From Sphaerosporella brunnea (Eukaryota > Ascomycota > Pezizomycetes > Pezizales > Pyronemataceae): 64,000 nt of DNA. Location of the stretch: assembly GCA_008704415.1 (NCBI GenBank), contig VXIS01000064.1:113450-177449 (forward strand). Direction: 5' to 3'. The notes below the pieces were generated by a model, which was given only the letters and a program-made list of their open reading frames with translations, had not been told where the DNA came from and ran no database searches. The position numbers and the translations under genes were made by a program. Positions 43,441 to 57,400 of this stretch are shown here, piece by piece. Within the stretch, counting starts at the first letter, position 1, and each line of letters opens with the position of its first letter.

Positions 43441-45253
43441 ATGGCCCCCCCACTTGACCGCAAGGATCTCTACTGGAGGTCGCGACAGAATACATACATT
43501 CGCCTTCCCCGCCGGACAAGAAGAGCTACAATCCTGTGCTTTGCTCTGGTTATTGCAGCCTTTTATTTTCTTATTGACACTGCGACTCAATGGAGTATCC
43601 CCAAAGGCATCGATATCTTCCACATACCAGAGCAAACGATCCCGATTCGCTTTCCAGCTCTATATCCCACCTTGTCCCGCGTCATAGGGAGCGGCGGCGC
43701 TCGTAAATGGAATCGCAATGTAATTTTCGTTGCTGGAAACCTGACGGCGGCCAGCAGGTTGGCCGGCGTAGCTTGCGATATGGCAGAATACCGGAGGAGC
43801 CATGTGCATCTAGCTTTGATGGGGTTTGATACTATGGATGTGGAGGAGTTCCGGAAAATCAATGGGCTGACGGACAACAAAGAGTCAGAGGGTTGCAAGG
43901 TGCTGTTGCACGATGCTCGTCCGGCCTCCGCGGAACAGCTGCCGCCAGAGAGAAAGAAAGTCGCGCTGAGGAGCGCGTTCCGCCATATCAACGAGTTCAT
44001 GCACCCACAGGCAGTGTTCGTCGATACCATGAATGAGGCGGAATGGTTTCTGGAGATCGCAAAGGAGAAGACCGGGCAGATGGAGACGGCTTTGATCGAA
44101 CTGGACAAGAATGGCGTGGACGATCTTCGGTGGATCAATCGGTTGGACAGCGGGGCACTGCATGGTAATCTACACCTCTGGTTGCTGCAACATCTCACAT
44201 GAACTGACCGCTCCTGCTGTAGCATGGCACACTCCTAGTTTCGAAGTCATCATTCACGCCGACACGCACACCGGCAATCTTGAACGTCTCCTCAAATCAC
44301 TCGAGAATGCCTATTATCCTTCGACGACCCACCGTCCAACCAGCATAACGATCGTCCTTGATCCCTTCGAGCCGCTCCACCCCTTCACCAAGGAATATCT
44401 ACGTGGGTATAAATTTCCCGCAAAATCCCGGGTCACCATTAAGCGACCACTGCTCCCCAAGAACGATCCACAAGCCGCAGCGCGCAACTTTCTGGAGTCC
44501 TTCTATACCTTGAGCGACGATCACGGGGTCCTCTTTCTAGACCCCAACACCGAGCTCTCAAAGTGGTACTATCACTACCTCCATTACGCCACCCTCGAAT
44601 ACCGGTACTCCTCCTATCGAAGTATGGGCTCTGGTACAGTGTACGGTATCTCTCTGGAATTCCCACCCTCCGACATCTTCGGAAAACCCCCCTTCCCGCT
44701 CACCGACTTCCACGGCTCCCCATTCCTATATCCAGCACCTAATTCCCGTGCTGCCCTTTTCTTCTCGCAATACTGGTCCGAGCTGCACTCGTACGTTTCT
44801 CATCAGCTTTCGCCCGCGCTCAACCCCGGTAGCAGAAACGCCAGCAATACCGCCCCCGAGCTTGTACTCTCAGAGGAGCTGAAAACGTCCTGGAAAGCAC
44901 CACTGATCGAGCTAGCTCGAGCACGCGGATACAGCATGCTCTACCCTTCCTTCAAAGAGACGCTGGCACTGGTGCACAACGAAATCCCGTCACAGCGGAC
45001 ATCGCGAGAACGACGCGGGAGCGAGAAGCGGCTGGTAGAAAAGGGTTTTCTGGAGCTACTGCCGGACAGCGATCTTCCATCATGGGGTAAACTCCCCCAA
45101 CGAGATCTCTGGGGCGAGACCATCGACTCGACGGCGGCCGAAAAGGCAGCACTCGAGTATAAGCTCAGCATCACAACGTGTCCTGCAGATACTAAAGTGG
45201 TGGAGTTCCAAGTCGGGGATTTGTTTTGTGATGCCGAAGGTAATAGCTTGTAG
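43441..45253 (+). CDS. Fungal type II membrane glycosyltransferase, family-2-like
   Basis: Exons 43441-44164 and 44223-45253 (58-nt intron), 584 residues. A basic N-terminus is followed by a signal anchor at about residues 31-48 (ILCFALVIAAFYFLID), so the protein is probably Golgi or ER luminal. The N-terminal half includes WNRNVIFVAGNLTAASRL. The C-terminal half has a nucleotide-sugar-transferase look: PSFEVIIHADTHTGNLERLL (with the spacing NLxRLLxSLxxAxY), ITIVLDPFEPL and HGVLFLDPNTELS, where the DPN could serve as the metal-binding acidic motif. This layout fits fungal GT2-like proteins of unknown acceptor. No close biochemical assignment can be made from sequence alone. Confidence 0.78.
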
Positions 45254-46153
45254 TTTTCTGCTCTTTCTCTCTTTTTTTTTTTTAGATGTCTCTTCCAGGT
45301 AATCCGTCGGCGTTTGGGGCGTGCTTCCGAATTGTTTGGGGAGGTTTTGAAAGTCTCGTTAATTGTCGAGCCTTAGCGGGGTTGGTAATTTACTGCTCTG
45401 TGGGATACCGAGTTTTGCTTGATGTTGTTCTACTCTATGTTTTTTTTATATCCCCGTCGATCCCGACATGGGGGGGGGGGGGTGCCCACATCCGACGCCA
45501 GCCATCCGAAACACCTGGTATGGTAGGGCTGAGCTTTATCGGGATCTCACTCCATCCGAGGTATCTTGACGCGAAGCAACCTTACATACATGTAGAAGTT
45601 CCTTCGGACGACAAAAAACTTGACCGGCCATACATGAGCGTTTACTCCGTGGCACCATCCTTCCCCAGCTCCAAGAACCAGGAACCGTTTTTGTGGAAAC
45701 GAGATATCTATATCAAGCATACATGCGCGCTTCCTAAAATGCTCCCGGCCGAGAACTTCGGCGGTGGCTTGCTCGTATTCGGAATATGCCAATCCCAGTA
45801 AATCCCGAGCGGCGCCAATAAACGGCGCCACTTTCATATGCAGCTGACATTCTTCAGCTGCTGCTGCTGTTTGCGTCCTGAGAGAGAGATATGCGTGCCA
45901 TCAATGCCGCAAGATATAAAAATGTGCAGGAGCACCATGGGCAAAAGATTGGATCACGAGAGCACCTGGAGTAGCGTTAATAATGCATATTATGCGAGTC
46001 GTAAAAAAAAGAAAAAAAAAAGGAAAAAAAGGCTTGGATATCACCATTCTGGGATCTCGTGAACCATTCGTAACTCCTCCTTCCAATCACAAGCGCATAC
46101 AATTCCCCATTTTGGTCCTCACGAGACACATCCTCCTCACTACCAGTATTCGC
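45254..46153. other. Convergent 3' region, glycosyltransferase / SNU13
   Basis: No supported gene. A 171-codon plus-strand frame (45286-45801) begins after a T-run and crosses a G-run, has no family resemblance and is considered accidental. An A-rich tract lies near 46003-46028. Confidence 0.5.
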
Positions 46154-46591
46154 TTAGATCAACAACCTCTCGATATTGTCCTTAATCGTGTTGATCTGGT
46201 TCTGAAGCTCCGAGGCCTCGTTGGAAGTGATCGAGACGGCGATGACAGAGCGGCTAACGCCGCACGCGCGTCCGAGCGCGACCTTGGAGGGGACAAAGAC
46301 GTAGGGGACGTTCTTGTCCTCGCATAGCATCGGCAGATGCAGGAGAATCTCAATGGGCTGGGTGTCGGCGGCCATGACGATGAATTCGCTGATTCCGCGG
46401 TTGAGAGTCTTCGTCGACTCGTTGGCTCCCTTCTTGAGCTGTCGATAGTGCGAGGCCTGCTGCACGATGTCGAGGATCTTCTGGGTCAACGCGGTGTCGG
46501 CGAGGGGCCAAGCTGTGGGCACTGTGTGTTAGCGACTCGCTGCGACGTGAGGCGGGAGGGAGGAAAAACCTTTCGAGTGAGGAGAATCCAT
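46154..46591 (-). CDS. SNU13: Snu13 / NHP2L1 15.5-kDa RNA-binding protein
   Basis: Binds kink-turn RNA in U4 snRNA and in box C/D snoRNAs, serving both the spliceosome and rRNA modification. Exons 46591-46570 and 46512-46154 with a 57-nt intron; 126 residues. The join gives [18 protein letters not shown], as expected. L7Ae-family blocks are complete: [16 protein letters not shown] (kink-turn contact), [33 protein letters not shown] and [16 protein letters not shown]. Length matches orthologues. The short first exon explains why a plain ORF starts at a non-ATG codon. Confidence 0.95.
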
Positions 46592-47329
46592 TGTGGTTCA
46601 CGTGTGTGTGCGGCGGTAGTAATGGAAGAATTGGATTGAGGGTTCCTTGCAGAAAGGTCGCTCTTTGGTTGTACGTGCGCGGATGCTGGCTGTTTGGATG
46701 AAAGAAGTAAAGTGAGCAAGGCGACGCGACGCGACGCGAAACCCTGCCATCTACTCTTGGACGCTGTATCAAGCAACTCCGTTACTTCAAATCTCTCGCA
46801 CGCTTTGGCAATAAACACTTTGTGGTTATACGTTGAATCAGCCGCCACGACTTTGATTTCGAACGAGCGTCTGATAGGCACAAGAGATGGCCCCTCAAAA
46901 ACTCTATATATCACAGAATAGATGAATCCGTAGCTAGAAACAATGGAGCAAAAAGCACTCCAACGTAACGAGTGAGAAGGCTAAGTGAGAGAGAGAGCAA
47001 ATGCGCAAACAAATGGTAATAAACTGAGCAAAAAAATGAGCAAGAAACAAAAGATTCAGGGCAGAACAAAAAGCGGCGCTCAGAACCACGGTACCCAGCC
47101 CATTATGTAAAGATTACCCCCACAGCAATATTCTCCAAGCTGATCTTTTGCGACCATACATGTGCAGAGAAAAGAAAACAGGAGCCCAAATCATGATCTT
47201 CGTGAAAAAAAACAGACAAGGTAACAAAAAAAGAAATGCCATCCTTTTAGCAGAGGAGACGATCTATCAAAACCCCAACGCCTCTTCTTAGATGAAAAAC
47301 GGGAAATGATGGTCATCCGGCCAGATCTT
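46592..47329. other. Intergenic: SNU13 promoter and P450 reductase 3' region
   Basis: No gene is seen. GACGC repeats occur at about 46721-46739 (GCGACGCGACGCGACGCG), a small CG-rich tandem. Confidence 0.5.
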
Positions 47330-49535
47330 CTATGACCAGACGTCCTCCTACAGATAATGCATCAGTATACAACTCGGTACGATGAGATGATACTATAGAG
47401 TGGGGGACTTACCTGGTACAGGTTGCTACTCCGTAACCTCTTAACCAGCTCGTGGCCCTGCTCCTCTGGCAGTCCCCGCTCGCTAGCAAGGATCTTACCC
47501 AGAGTCGTGTTGACCTCTCTCGCCATGTGAGCTGCATCGCCGCAAACATAGAAGTACGCGCCCTGCTTGATGAGCTCGTTGACTTCCTTTGCGTTCTCGG
47601 CCAACCGATGCTGGACATAGACCTTCTCAGGGCCCTCACGAGAGAAGGCAGTGATCAAGCTGAATGCATCGCCCAATTTGGCGGCGTATTCCTGAGTGCG
47701 CATGTTAGCATGGAATATGATAATACTGGCGGCGGCAGTTTGCTGACCTTCCATTCATCCTGGTACAAAAAGTCTTCACTTGATTTACGGCATCCAAAGA
47801 ACAGGACGGTCTTTCCGACAGACTCTCCCTTCTCGGCAAGCGCAGCACGCTCCTGGACGAAACCCCGGAACGGCGCTACACCGGTACCGGGTCCGATCAT
47901 GATAATGGGCTTTGAGGGGTCACTGGGCAGTCTGAAGTTGGAGCTACGGATGTGGACGGGAATATGAACTCCGTCGTACTTGTTGCGCGGTCCAGATATG
48001 GCATAGGTCAATCCGTGCGGGTCGGGCTCAGGGTCGCCGTGCTGCTTCTGTTTCAAGGCCAAGAGGTAGTTGGTCGTGACACCCTTCAACACGTGGGGAG
48101 CGCCAGGCAGACTGATGCTCTCAACGACTGCGGTAATGGACGGAACCTTATTGTTGGCCATAGAGGAAGACGAGATGGAGTAGTAACGGGGCCGAATGTG
48201 GTTGAGACCTTCAATGATGATGGAGAAAGGAATGTCAGACCAGGTCTGGCCAGGCGCAACGATCTCGAGGACTTGGGCGATGTTCAGGTAGCGCTGGGAG
48301 ATGAATTCTGAGAAGTAGTCTTTGTCTCCACCAAGCTTGGTCATCTGCTCCTTAGCAGCATCGGTGGGCGCAAATGTAGCGAGGGACGCAATATACTGGC
48401 GGGAAACGGGGGCGCAGATTTCAATGTGGTACCGGACAATGGCATCGTAGGTGGTGGGAGTGGGAAACGGAACCTTGGAGGTGGAATCGAGACCCTTGAC
48501 ATCAATAACATTGTGGCGCTTGTCCTCCATTCCCAAAACTTTAAACAGCCGGTCAACCTCAACTCCCGCGTTGGTAGGCCAGACAGCAAGGTGGTCTCCG
48601 GTGGTGTAAGTCAGATTGGAGCCGGAGAGATCAATATCCATGTGAAGGCAGTTGCGGCCCTTGACGGTGAACAATTCCTTGGACAATTTGATGGGGGCAA
48701 TGAAGGGGTTGTGCGAGTTGTACGGACCGACAGAGTGGCCTTCAAGGTGGTTCTTGTTGGGCTCTCCAAGGTATACGGTGTCGTCGTCGGGGGTGAGGTC
48801 GCTGCACTCGGTGATAGAGAACACGGGCTCGTAAGCAGACTCACGCTCCTCCACACCCATCACTTCCTTGAGCTCGGCCCACATGGTCTCCTTCCACGAC
48901 AGGAAGTCCTCCTCCATGGTTCCGGCACCATCATCACCTTCTCCGGCAGGACCAATTCTTTGAGCGCCCAATTTGGTAAGCGCTTCATTCACGCGGCGAA
49001 CCATGGCGTTGTAGTGCTCGTAGGTGTTGTTTCCGAGACCGAAGGCGACATACTTGAGGTTACTCAAGGGCTTCTCAGACGTATCCTCCGAGAAAGCGGG
49101 CTCGCCGTTGTAGATGAACTCATAGAACTCAACCGCGTTGTCAGTGGGTTCACCTTCTCCGTAAGTGGCCAGAACGAACACGATGACTTTGTCGGAGGGG
49201 AAAGTGTCGAGATTCTCGTAGTCGTAGTCTTCGAGGTCGGCAACCATAGTCTTGAGTCCGAATCGTGCATGACCTTCCTTAGCCAGTCGGGAAGCATAGT
49301 CTTCGGCAGTACCAGTTTGAGAGCCATAGAGGATGACCATGTTCTTGTCCGATTCATCCATCTTTTCAATGAGATTGCGCGATTTGCCGGCCTTCGAGGC
49401 GGCGCCTATCGCTTTGTAGGTATTATCAGGTTGTTTCTTGCCCCATACCGAGCCCTTTGTAAAGTAGGCTGCTGTGCCAACGAGAAGGAGGAGCAGGACG
49501 ACAAGGTCCAGCGTGTCGAGTGGTAAGTCGGCCAT
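47330..49535 (-). CDS. NADPH-cytochrome P450 reductase
   Basis: Microsomal diflavin enzyme feeding electrons from NADPH to P450s and other haem proteins. Exons 49535-47748, 47691-47413 and 47347-47330; 694 residues. It has an N-terminal membrane anchor (LDLVVLLLLLVGTAAYF), FMN-binding GSQTGTAEDYASRL and ATYGEGEPTDNA, FAD-binding RPRYYSISSSS, NADPH-binding GPGTGVAPFRGFVQER, and FFGCRKSSEDFLY. The last exon of 18 nt encodes EDVWS, the conserved end with the flavin-shielding Trp. ATG 49535 (MADLPLD) is the first ATG; the frame is open a little further upstream without another. A pure CT tract lies about 55-105 bp upstream. Confidence 0.96.
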
Positions 49536-49589
49536 AGCTGTGGTGTTCAGCAAGCCCTGTGCAGTTGAAGAAGTGGGATCAGTTTAAAA

Positions 49590-49590
<1 letters not shown>

Positions 49591-49630
<40 letters not shown>

Positions 49631-49640
49631 CTCTCTCTCA
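49591..49640 (+). repeat. CT dinucleotide microsatellite in P450 reductase leader/promoter
   Basis: A nearly uninterrupted run of CT units (AG on the coding strand), with a second shorter block after. Pyrimidine/purine tracts are common in fungal promoters. Confidence 0.9.
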
Positions 49641-51481
49641 CTCACGACTCTCTCTTCCGGTGGTGGTGATGCTGCTGAGGAAAAGGAGTTGGAAGTATAC
49701 AAAAGTTCATATGCGCCGAGTTGTACGACGCAAAAGGGAGGCCGTGCGTTCTGGACAGATTGCAACAACCGAGAGATATGCAACCTACCTGGGAGCTAGC
49801 AGAAGTTGGTAAGGACCGAGTCCCGAAGAAAAAGCGATAGATTCTCTTCGCCGGGTGTTTTGGGGGGGGGGGGGGTTGCGCAAGCGGGAGATTTGCGGAG
49901 GTCAAGGCGTTGGGGACGAGTAGGTAGATCTATTAAAACCTTAAAGGCCGTATGATAGGCAGTAGAGTAGGTATCTGGACAAGCGTCGGGAGTCGGGACT
50001 CGGGGTCGGAGTTTTGAGTGATTAGAGCTCAAAGTGAGATAGAAGACACCATCGACACTAGATACTTTACACAGCGTCTTTAAAGCAGTACAATACCTAC
50101 GGCTTTGTTTTTTTTTTTGTTTTTTTTGTTTTTTCTGTTCCTTCTCTGGCTGCCTGGGAGCGGTGGTGGTGGTGAGCGGTGTGGTCTCGGGAGTCAGAAA
50201 TCAGACCTCAACACACAACGAATTCCCGATCCACCATCAATGTCGAACAATACGGGAGGCTCTGATGGGCTTTGAGCATGTGGCACAGCTATTTATTGCT
50301 TGGATTGAAAAGAGTCATCAATGGCCACGCTCTTTGAGAGCGAGCTGCACACATCGATGGATGCACTTTAGTAGGTAATTGTAACAGGATAAGCAGCCGC
50401 CGATTGCGTAGACATTCCAGACCGACCCCAAAATACAGGGTGATATCCACAGCCTTGTCCTGACCACCACCGCCACCATCACGACGACGCTGTGTCGGAG
50501 CTCTGCGTGGAACATTCTGCCGATTGCGGCCGATGTGTGGGGAAAGATGGCTCACGAATCTTCGCGGGGTAAGCCTTGCGCTTAGTTAACGTGCCGAGAC
50601 GTATGTCAGAGCACAGTCAAGTTTGTAGCCAGAGACGGTACTCTATAAGGCTTAGACCTTGAGCAAGCTTGACGTTGGAATCGGATGGTGGAGAGCCATT
50701 GGCACTGAAGAATCTTGTGCATGTTCAATATCCCGCTCGTCCCCCGGGCCCCTCATCTCATCTCAGCAACCTCGGCATCGGATGCTTCTTCCTGTCCTTT
50801 CCCGGATGAGACGAATACCCACGGTTGAATATCCTCCACTGTGTCCAGGAGAGTGCTCATGCTTATATCAGAGTCTGGCTGCAATGCAACCCATTGCTGT
50901 CCAAGCTGATATCTGGTGTCTCTCTCAGTTTGCCAAGAGGTAGAGGTGCATATAAAAAGTATGCTTGTTGCTGTCCCACGGCAAACCACTTGAACTTGCG
51001 GTTGCGGTTGTGCAATCTTTCGCGGCAGTCGGTGTGGGAATAAACAACCCTATTGCTGGTAGATACATAGGTATATAAGGCCACAAGATCGACGGCTTCT
51101 TAGATACCTCTTCATGGCCTGGACACTTAATATGAACACTTGAAGGCTTTTAGGTGGCATGTTCTGCATATTCTCGCCGCAGCTGATGATTGGCTGCTCT
51201 CTTCCGCTCTGAGGCAGTTCATCCTTGCAGGTGGAAGCTTGGTTGTTCCACTCGATATCTTGACCCTAGAGTACGTTCCAGAACATCCCCTCATAACAAC
51301 CAGGCGCACGAGCTACAGGTATCTCCAGGTACTCCACCCTTCTGTGGAACCTCTTCCCTACGAGGCCGGACTAACCAAAATCCAATCTTTAAGTCCAGTG
51401 GAACTCACGAAGCTACCCCTAGGACACCTCCAAAAACTTTCAGCGTCCTGAACGCGCCCCTTTCAATTTCCCTCGCCAGCA
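49641..51481. other. Large divergent intergenic region, P450 reductase / Tao3
   Basis: No gene is supported in this 1.8-kb stretch. It includes a G/C homopolymer near 49862-49875 and T-runs at 50106-50135. It presumably holds both promoters and long leaders. Confidence 0.5.
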
Positions 51482-54400
51482 ATGGCGGGCGTACATCAGC
51501 CTCGAAGTCAGTCACCGCGATCAGAGAATGGGCGGTTAGAGCGACATCCTTCGAATTCGGCCTACAGCGCCCATGCCCACCACAGGCAAACCTCCATTGT
51601 CAACGGCGTGCAGCATCGCTCTGGTGTCCACTCACGCTCCGGCTCATACGTCAACTCTCCCGCAACATCGCCGCTCTCTCCACCACCAGTAACAGCTGGG
51701 CCCCAGGATCCAGCATACATTCCGGCGCAAATCGCACCAATGATGAACATCGCCAGTGTTAGTAATAGTGATCGAGCGCAGATACACCTTCCACACATTC
51801 CCTCTCCTCCAATCCCGACTCCGCCCACGCCTTCAACTATCGGCACAAGGCCTGGGACTGGCACCGGCCTAGGCCCGCAGGTACCAGAACGGCCAGGTCT
51901 TTTTCCACAGTACAGTACACCGGCGGTTATGCAGATGCAGCAGCCCCCGCGGCGGCATCACCATTCGCATTCCCATCAACACCATCATCACTCGAAGAGC
52001 CGTGAGGAAGAGTCCAAAACACCCGCCGAATATGCTCTGCACATATTGTTCACGCAATTTGTGCGCCTTGCGGAACGTAAAGTGAACAGCTGCCTACCAC
52101 CAAACCATCCCCTCGACCGGGAACCGGATATAGAGAGTATATGTGGGCCTGGGGTGGATCCCGCGTTTGACAAGCTCATCGGCTCATTGGGATACATTGC
52201 GCGCCACAAACCCAAACCTGTGATTGACAGCTTAATGATCTGGCGGAAGAGCAAAAGCGACGCGGCGGCGTTTCAACGACAAGAGTCAGCCGCACAAGCG
52301 CGGCATATGTTGCCTCGGAGGAATACGGAACCAAACGGGCCGATGGACAGCAACTCTGCCGCGCGGGAAGGCAATTTGGTGGCAGATCGACGAACTACGG
52401 TTGCAATATACATACTTTGCAGAGTGTTGATTGAGGTCATTGGACAGACAACTCTAGATCGCGTTACTGAAGACATGGCAAAGTTGGAACACATCATCTT
52501 TAATCAGCTCAAATCGGCCGACCCCGAAGTCCTAGCATGTTCACCGCTGAGACTAGCAAATTGGACACTGTTTGGGCAGCTTTTGGGTGTTATGAGTAGC
52601 ATCGACTTCGAGCGAGTAACTGATCGCTTTTTTGTCGATCTAGAGGAAAGCGATAATGCAGGGGCATCGAGAGACGAGGCCAAGATTGCTTTGGTGGTTA
52701 AAGGGATGAGTTACATCAAACTGAAGGTTCGTACTTCGGCGCAGTTTTGTGTCAGTGGCTAAATGTCCACAGTTCTACCCAGAGAATGTATTGGAGGAGT
52801 CCGCAGACTTCATGGTGTCTCTGGCCAAATTTTTTGCCAAGGCCCAAGGTCAAGTTGTGAAGGCGGCGTATTGCGAAATCTTCAACACACTTCTGCTGCC
52901 AGTTGCGGCCTCAGCTTCGACGGAACTCAACCACCCAACATGGATGGAGTTCGTAAATCTCTTGCATCCTAGACTTAACGAAATGCTTGCCAAGCCCCGG
53001 CTTTGGCACACGGCGTTTCCAGTCATGGGAGCATTGTTGTGCGCCAGTCCATACGAGGTCTTCACTCAATGTTGGATGCCCTTTGTGGAGAGCAACCTAC
53101 CGAAACTGCGAGACAAGGATAGGACAATGAGAGTTCCGATAGTGCAGACCTTGGCCCGCTTGGTGTGGACGTATCTATTCCGCTGTCCCGAAACACTTAA
53201 TGCCATGACCAAGAAGTTGGAGGATGTCATAGCGGTTCTACTAAAGAAGGAAAAGAAGGAAAAGCCGCTCGTTACAGCGGAGCATCAAGTGGTCGAGCCA
53301 TGCATCCAGCTCATACGTTTCATCGGTTTTAAGCATCAAGATCTCTGCTTCAGAACAATAATTTTTCCTTTGTTGAACGTAGATCTTCTCTCCGGCAGCC
53401 ATTCGTTGAAACTCGGGGATCTATCACCAGAAGGCATGATGGTGGGGATCCGTGCATTTCTGGCGATAATGGCGGATTTAGAAAAGGGGGAATCTGGTCA
53501 GCCGCCGTTTCCAGTAACCTTCGCGTCGAGTCACTCAGAAAAGATACCTCCAACATCTACGTGGCTTGCGAAAATTGAGGCCGATAAGAAGGATGGTTTG
53601 AAGGTGAAGATTGATCGTCGGTCTCAGGCAGTAGCAATCGACAAGCTTGGGGAAACAGCCAAAGAATACTACGACCGATTTTGCGAAGTTTTGGGCAAGA
53701 TTATTGTGCTTTGTGACAGCAATTTTGGTGGCCAGGTGGTGTTGGACGAAAGACTGGCAGGTCCAAGAACTCCGCAAGAGCCCAAGTTTCTTTTTGGCAG
53801 TAAGGAAGACACGGTCAACACAGCCGAGCAGAGCAAAGGGTTTTACGATTTATTACGGGTCGCGATTGAGGCACTACCGCGATGTTTACCCCCGAACATC
53901 CCTTTTCACAAGGTGGTCAGTCTGCTGTGCAAGGGAACTGCGCACATTGACCCGAACGTTGCAGTGGCGTCCGCAAATGCGCTGAAGAGCATTGCTCGGC
54001 AATATAACTCTCAACAAGTTATCATCGGTTTTGCTCGGTTTATATTTGCGTTTGATGAGCGGTATTCCACGATTTCCGATGGCGGGATGCTCGGCAACAC
54101 CCACATCGAAAACACTTTGAAATTGTACATCGAGCTGTTAACCATATGGCTAGAAACAATCAAGCAAAAAGTGAAGCGCGCACAGAACCCTGCTCTGGCA
54201 AGCAAGATCGATTCCGAGGCTTTGGATGACCGGGGACTGGGAAATCGAAGTGAGGAACTCGACTATTCCAGTGTGCAAGCCTACGTGGAGGAGATCGAGT
54301 CCAATGGGCTATTCTTCTTGTGCTCGCAGTCCCGCATGGTCAGGCGATTTGCCATAATGGTCTTGCGACTTATCACAGAGTTTGATGTGGTTTTGAATGA

Positions 54401-57400
54401 GGTGGCTCCCAGTCTATCAGATTCTGGCCACTTGAGACAATCGAGTAGTAGAACGGACGTCGAACTGTGTCCCAGAGTTATCCATATCCTGGAAGGAGAT
54501 TCCCTCAACGTTATGAATCTCAATGACGACAATCTGCCGATTGCCGAGCGTAGTAGGCTACATCGCGAGCTCAAAGGATCCAAATCGAAAGACGCTTTGG
54601 TGCATATGGCGGTCAGCGACAACCACTACGACTCCAGCTTGTGGCTCCGCATATTCCCCAGCATCTTCCGAGTCTGTGTTGAGCGATGCCTCGCTACGGT
54701 TGAGCTTTGTCGGGATCTCGTTTGTGGGAGGTTGCTTCAGATGCATCAGGCGATTTGTGCTGCAGCACAATCGCCCACTGTACCGACGGTGGGTCCTCTC
54801 GACATCGCCAGGCCGGTTTTGAGAACATTGCCTCCGACCAGCCCCGAAGTAATGATCGAACAATGGAAGCTGTACTTGATTGTCGCATGTGCGACATTGA
54901 CTTCCACGGACGGAGAAAGGCCAACACCTAGGCCCCACACCCCGCAGCACAACCGCAAGCCGTCAAAGAACCAGACACCTTTGGCCCCTGTTCATTTGGA
55001 TCGGATCACTTCTGCACGAGCTGTCTTTCAGATGGTCATTCCATTGTTAGCCGTAGACAACCAGGCGATCAGGGAGGCAGTGGTGGCTGGACTTGGAAAT
55101 ATCAACATCAATCTCTACAAGACGTTGATCGAAAGCTTGCAACCAACAGTGTTGAAATGGGGGTCCGACGATAAAAGAGGACGCGGCATCAATCCACCAA
55201 GGAAGAACCGAAGACAAGACAGACTTCGTGCAGAGGTTACGCATGTCTTTCAACTGACCTCACATTTTCTGCAGAAGGAAGAGGTCTACCAAGACACCTG
55301 GATCCTGAGACATATGGTTGCATTTATCAAGGACATGAAAACCTTCCTGAACGACACGGAGGTGCAAAATGATTGGGAACATCAGAAGCTTCGTCGCTAT
55401 TTTTGCGGACTCACTGAAGAGTTGTATGAAGGTATCAAGAGGACGGAGAAACCAGAATTCTGGCTCCCATTCGAGGGAAGATATTCGATATTCATTTTGA
55501 TGCAGGACTGGTGCGGTCATGGACCAAATTACCAAGTGGTCAAGGAGCGCGAGGATCTTATGCGGAGATCGCTCATGAACCTGCAAAGGGATCCCACAGA
55601 TCTAGAGAAACTGGGAAATCTATCTGCAGCAATGGAGATCGAAAAACGGAATTTGAAGATCGCCGCTTTGAGCGCTATGGCCTCCCTATGTGTACGTATA
55701 CACCCTCCTCGTTATTTCCCTTGACTGACGATTACAGGCGGGTCCGGTCGTCGAACAAATTGGTGCAGGAGGCAACGCGATGATGTCTTTCAATTTCGAG
55801 GAGCTGTTCCGATGGATCGAATCTATATTTGCCACCCCGAGTGATCGAACACACCGGATCGGAAGAAGAGCCCTAAAAAATATCCTTTTATACAACCAAA
55901 AGACAGATCTTCTCAAGGATGCTATCCGTCTTTGCTATGTTATCGAGTCATCGTCCAAGGCAACGCAGAGTTACTTCTCTGTGATATGCGAGGTTCTCAA
56001 AGAAGTTCCACATTATCTGGACGGCATATGGAAGATCATGACTCTTTGCCTCTTCAAACTCGGAGATGAGAATGCAGATATTCGTCTGCAGGCTGCCAAG
56101 CTTCTGCGAGTCACCGAGGAAGGAGAATTTGGGATATCACGGGTGCAGGATTTCGAGGTCTCGATATCGGACAAGACAGTAGCCGTCTACAAACGTGCAC
56201 AGTTTCAACTGTCGAAGACGCTATCACTCTACTATGGCGAATTGGCGGTGTTTGTCTTCTCGGAGCTCACCATGTTCTTCAATCTTACCGAAGGCAAGGC
56301 CCAGCGAGATATACTGCACGCACTCTTGCCCTGGATCCAACGAATCGACCTGACTTTAGAGCCCAGCGGCGAGCTCTCGCCTTCTTCCTACATGGTCTTG
56401 GCAAACTTGTTCGAGATAACAGTAAAATTCAGCAGCAAAATCCACAGCGAGATTCAAGCCGTCTGGCAATCTCTTGCCACTGCACCTTACATGGGAAATG
56501 TGCAAGTCATCCTCGATTTTATCATCAACCAGAGTTTGGAGCGCCGTGAACAGAGTTTTGTGGAGTACGGGAAGCAGATCATTGTCTTCTTATCAGAGAC
56601 ACCTGCCGGCGCAAAGTTGGTGGAGGCACTCTCTTATTACCTGCAGCCGAAACTCATGACGATCACCCTAAGGGAGCCTTCCCCAATACCTGATGGTTCA
56701 ATATTTCCGTATGTCGCGAACTTGAAAGAATGTGTGCCGGAAGGCGGGAAACCCACTGGTTTCTCGTACGGGCACCTTGCCATGATTCTGATGGTCGATT
56801 TGTTGGTCGGTCCGGTTCCTGAAATGCAAGAAAAGCTCTCGCTCCTGTTGCAGGTTATTTTTGTCCTGTGGGACCATTACGTGCCGCTAGTTCAAGAACA
56901 GGCGAAGGAAATGCTCATCCATCTGATCCATGAACTGGTCATTCCAGTGTTACACGACGAGGAGCACATCGAACAGCGACATGCGACACTCGAGTTCATT
57001 GAGACGGTGCGACAGAGGGACTCAAAAACGTATTGGAGTTATGACGACATTTCATCCATCGAGGAGCGTGGACTTCGAGTGCCGGAACCCATGGAGCACA
57101 TGATCTCATCTGTGTTGGAAATGTTTTCGATCTATCCAGAGCTCAAGGCTGAGTGGGGTCGGATTGCACTCAGCTGGGCCACTACTTGTCCCGTCCGCCA
57201 TCTTGCCTGCAGATCATTCCAGGTGTTTAGGTGTCTTTTGACATCAGTCGATCATCTAACGTTGGCCGACATGCTGGCTCGGTTGTCTAATACCATCGCT
57301 GACGATGTGACGGATATCCGAATGTTTGCTATGGAGATCTTGATCACCTTGAATGCGATAGTCTCGGAAATGGACGGCGAGTACCTCATGCAGTATCCTC

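Noticed and set aside
45286..45801. 171-codon plus-strand frame downstream of the glycosyltransferase
   Set aside because: It lies in a convergent 3' region, starts just after a T-run, crosses a G homopolymer and matches no family pattern I know.
48426..49526. 366-codon plus-strand frame opposite P450 reductase
   Set aside because: Antisense shadow of the strongly conserved reductase coding sequence.
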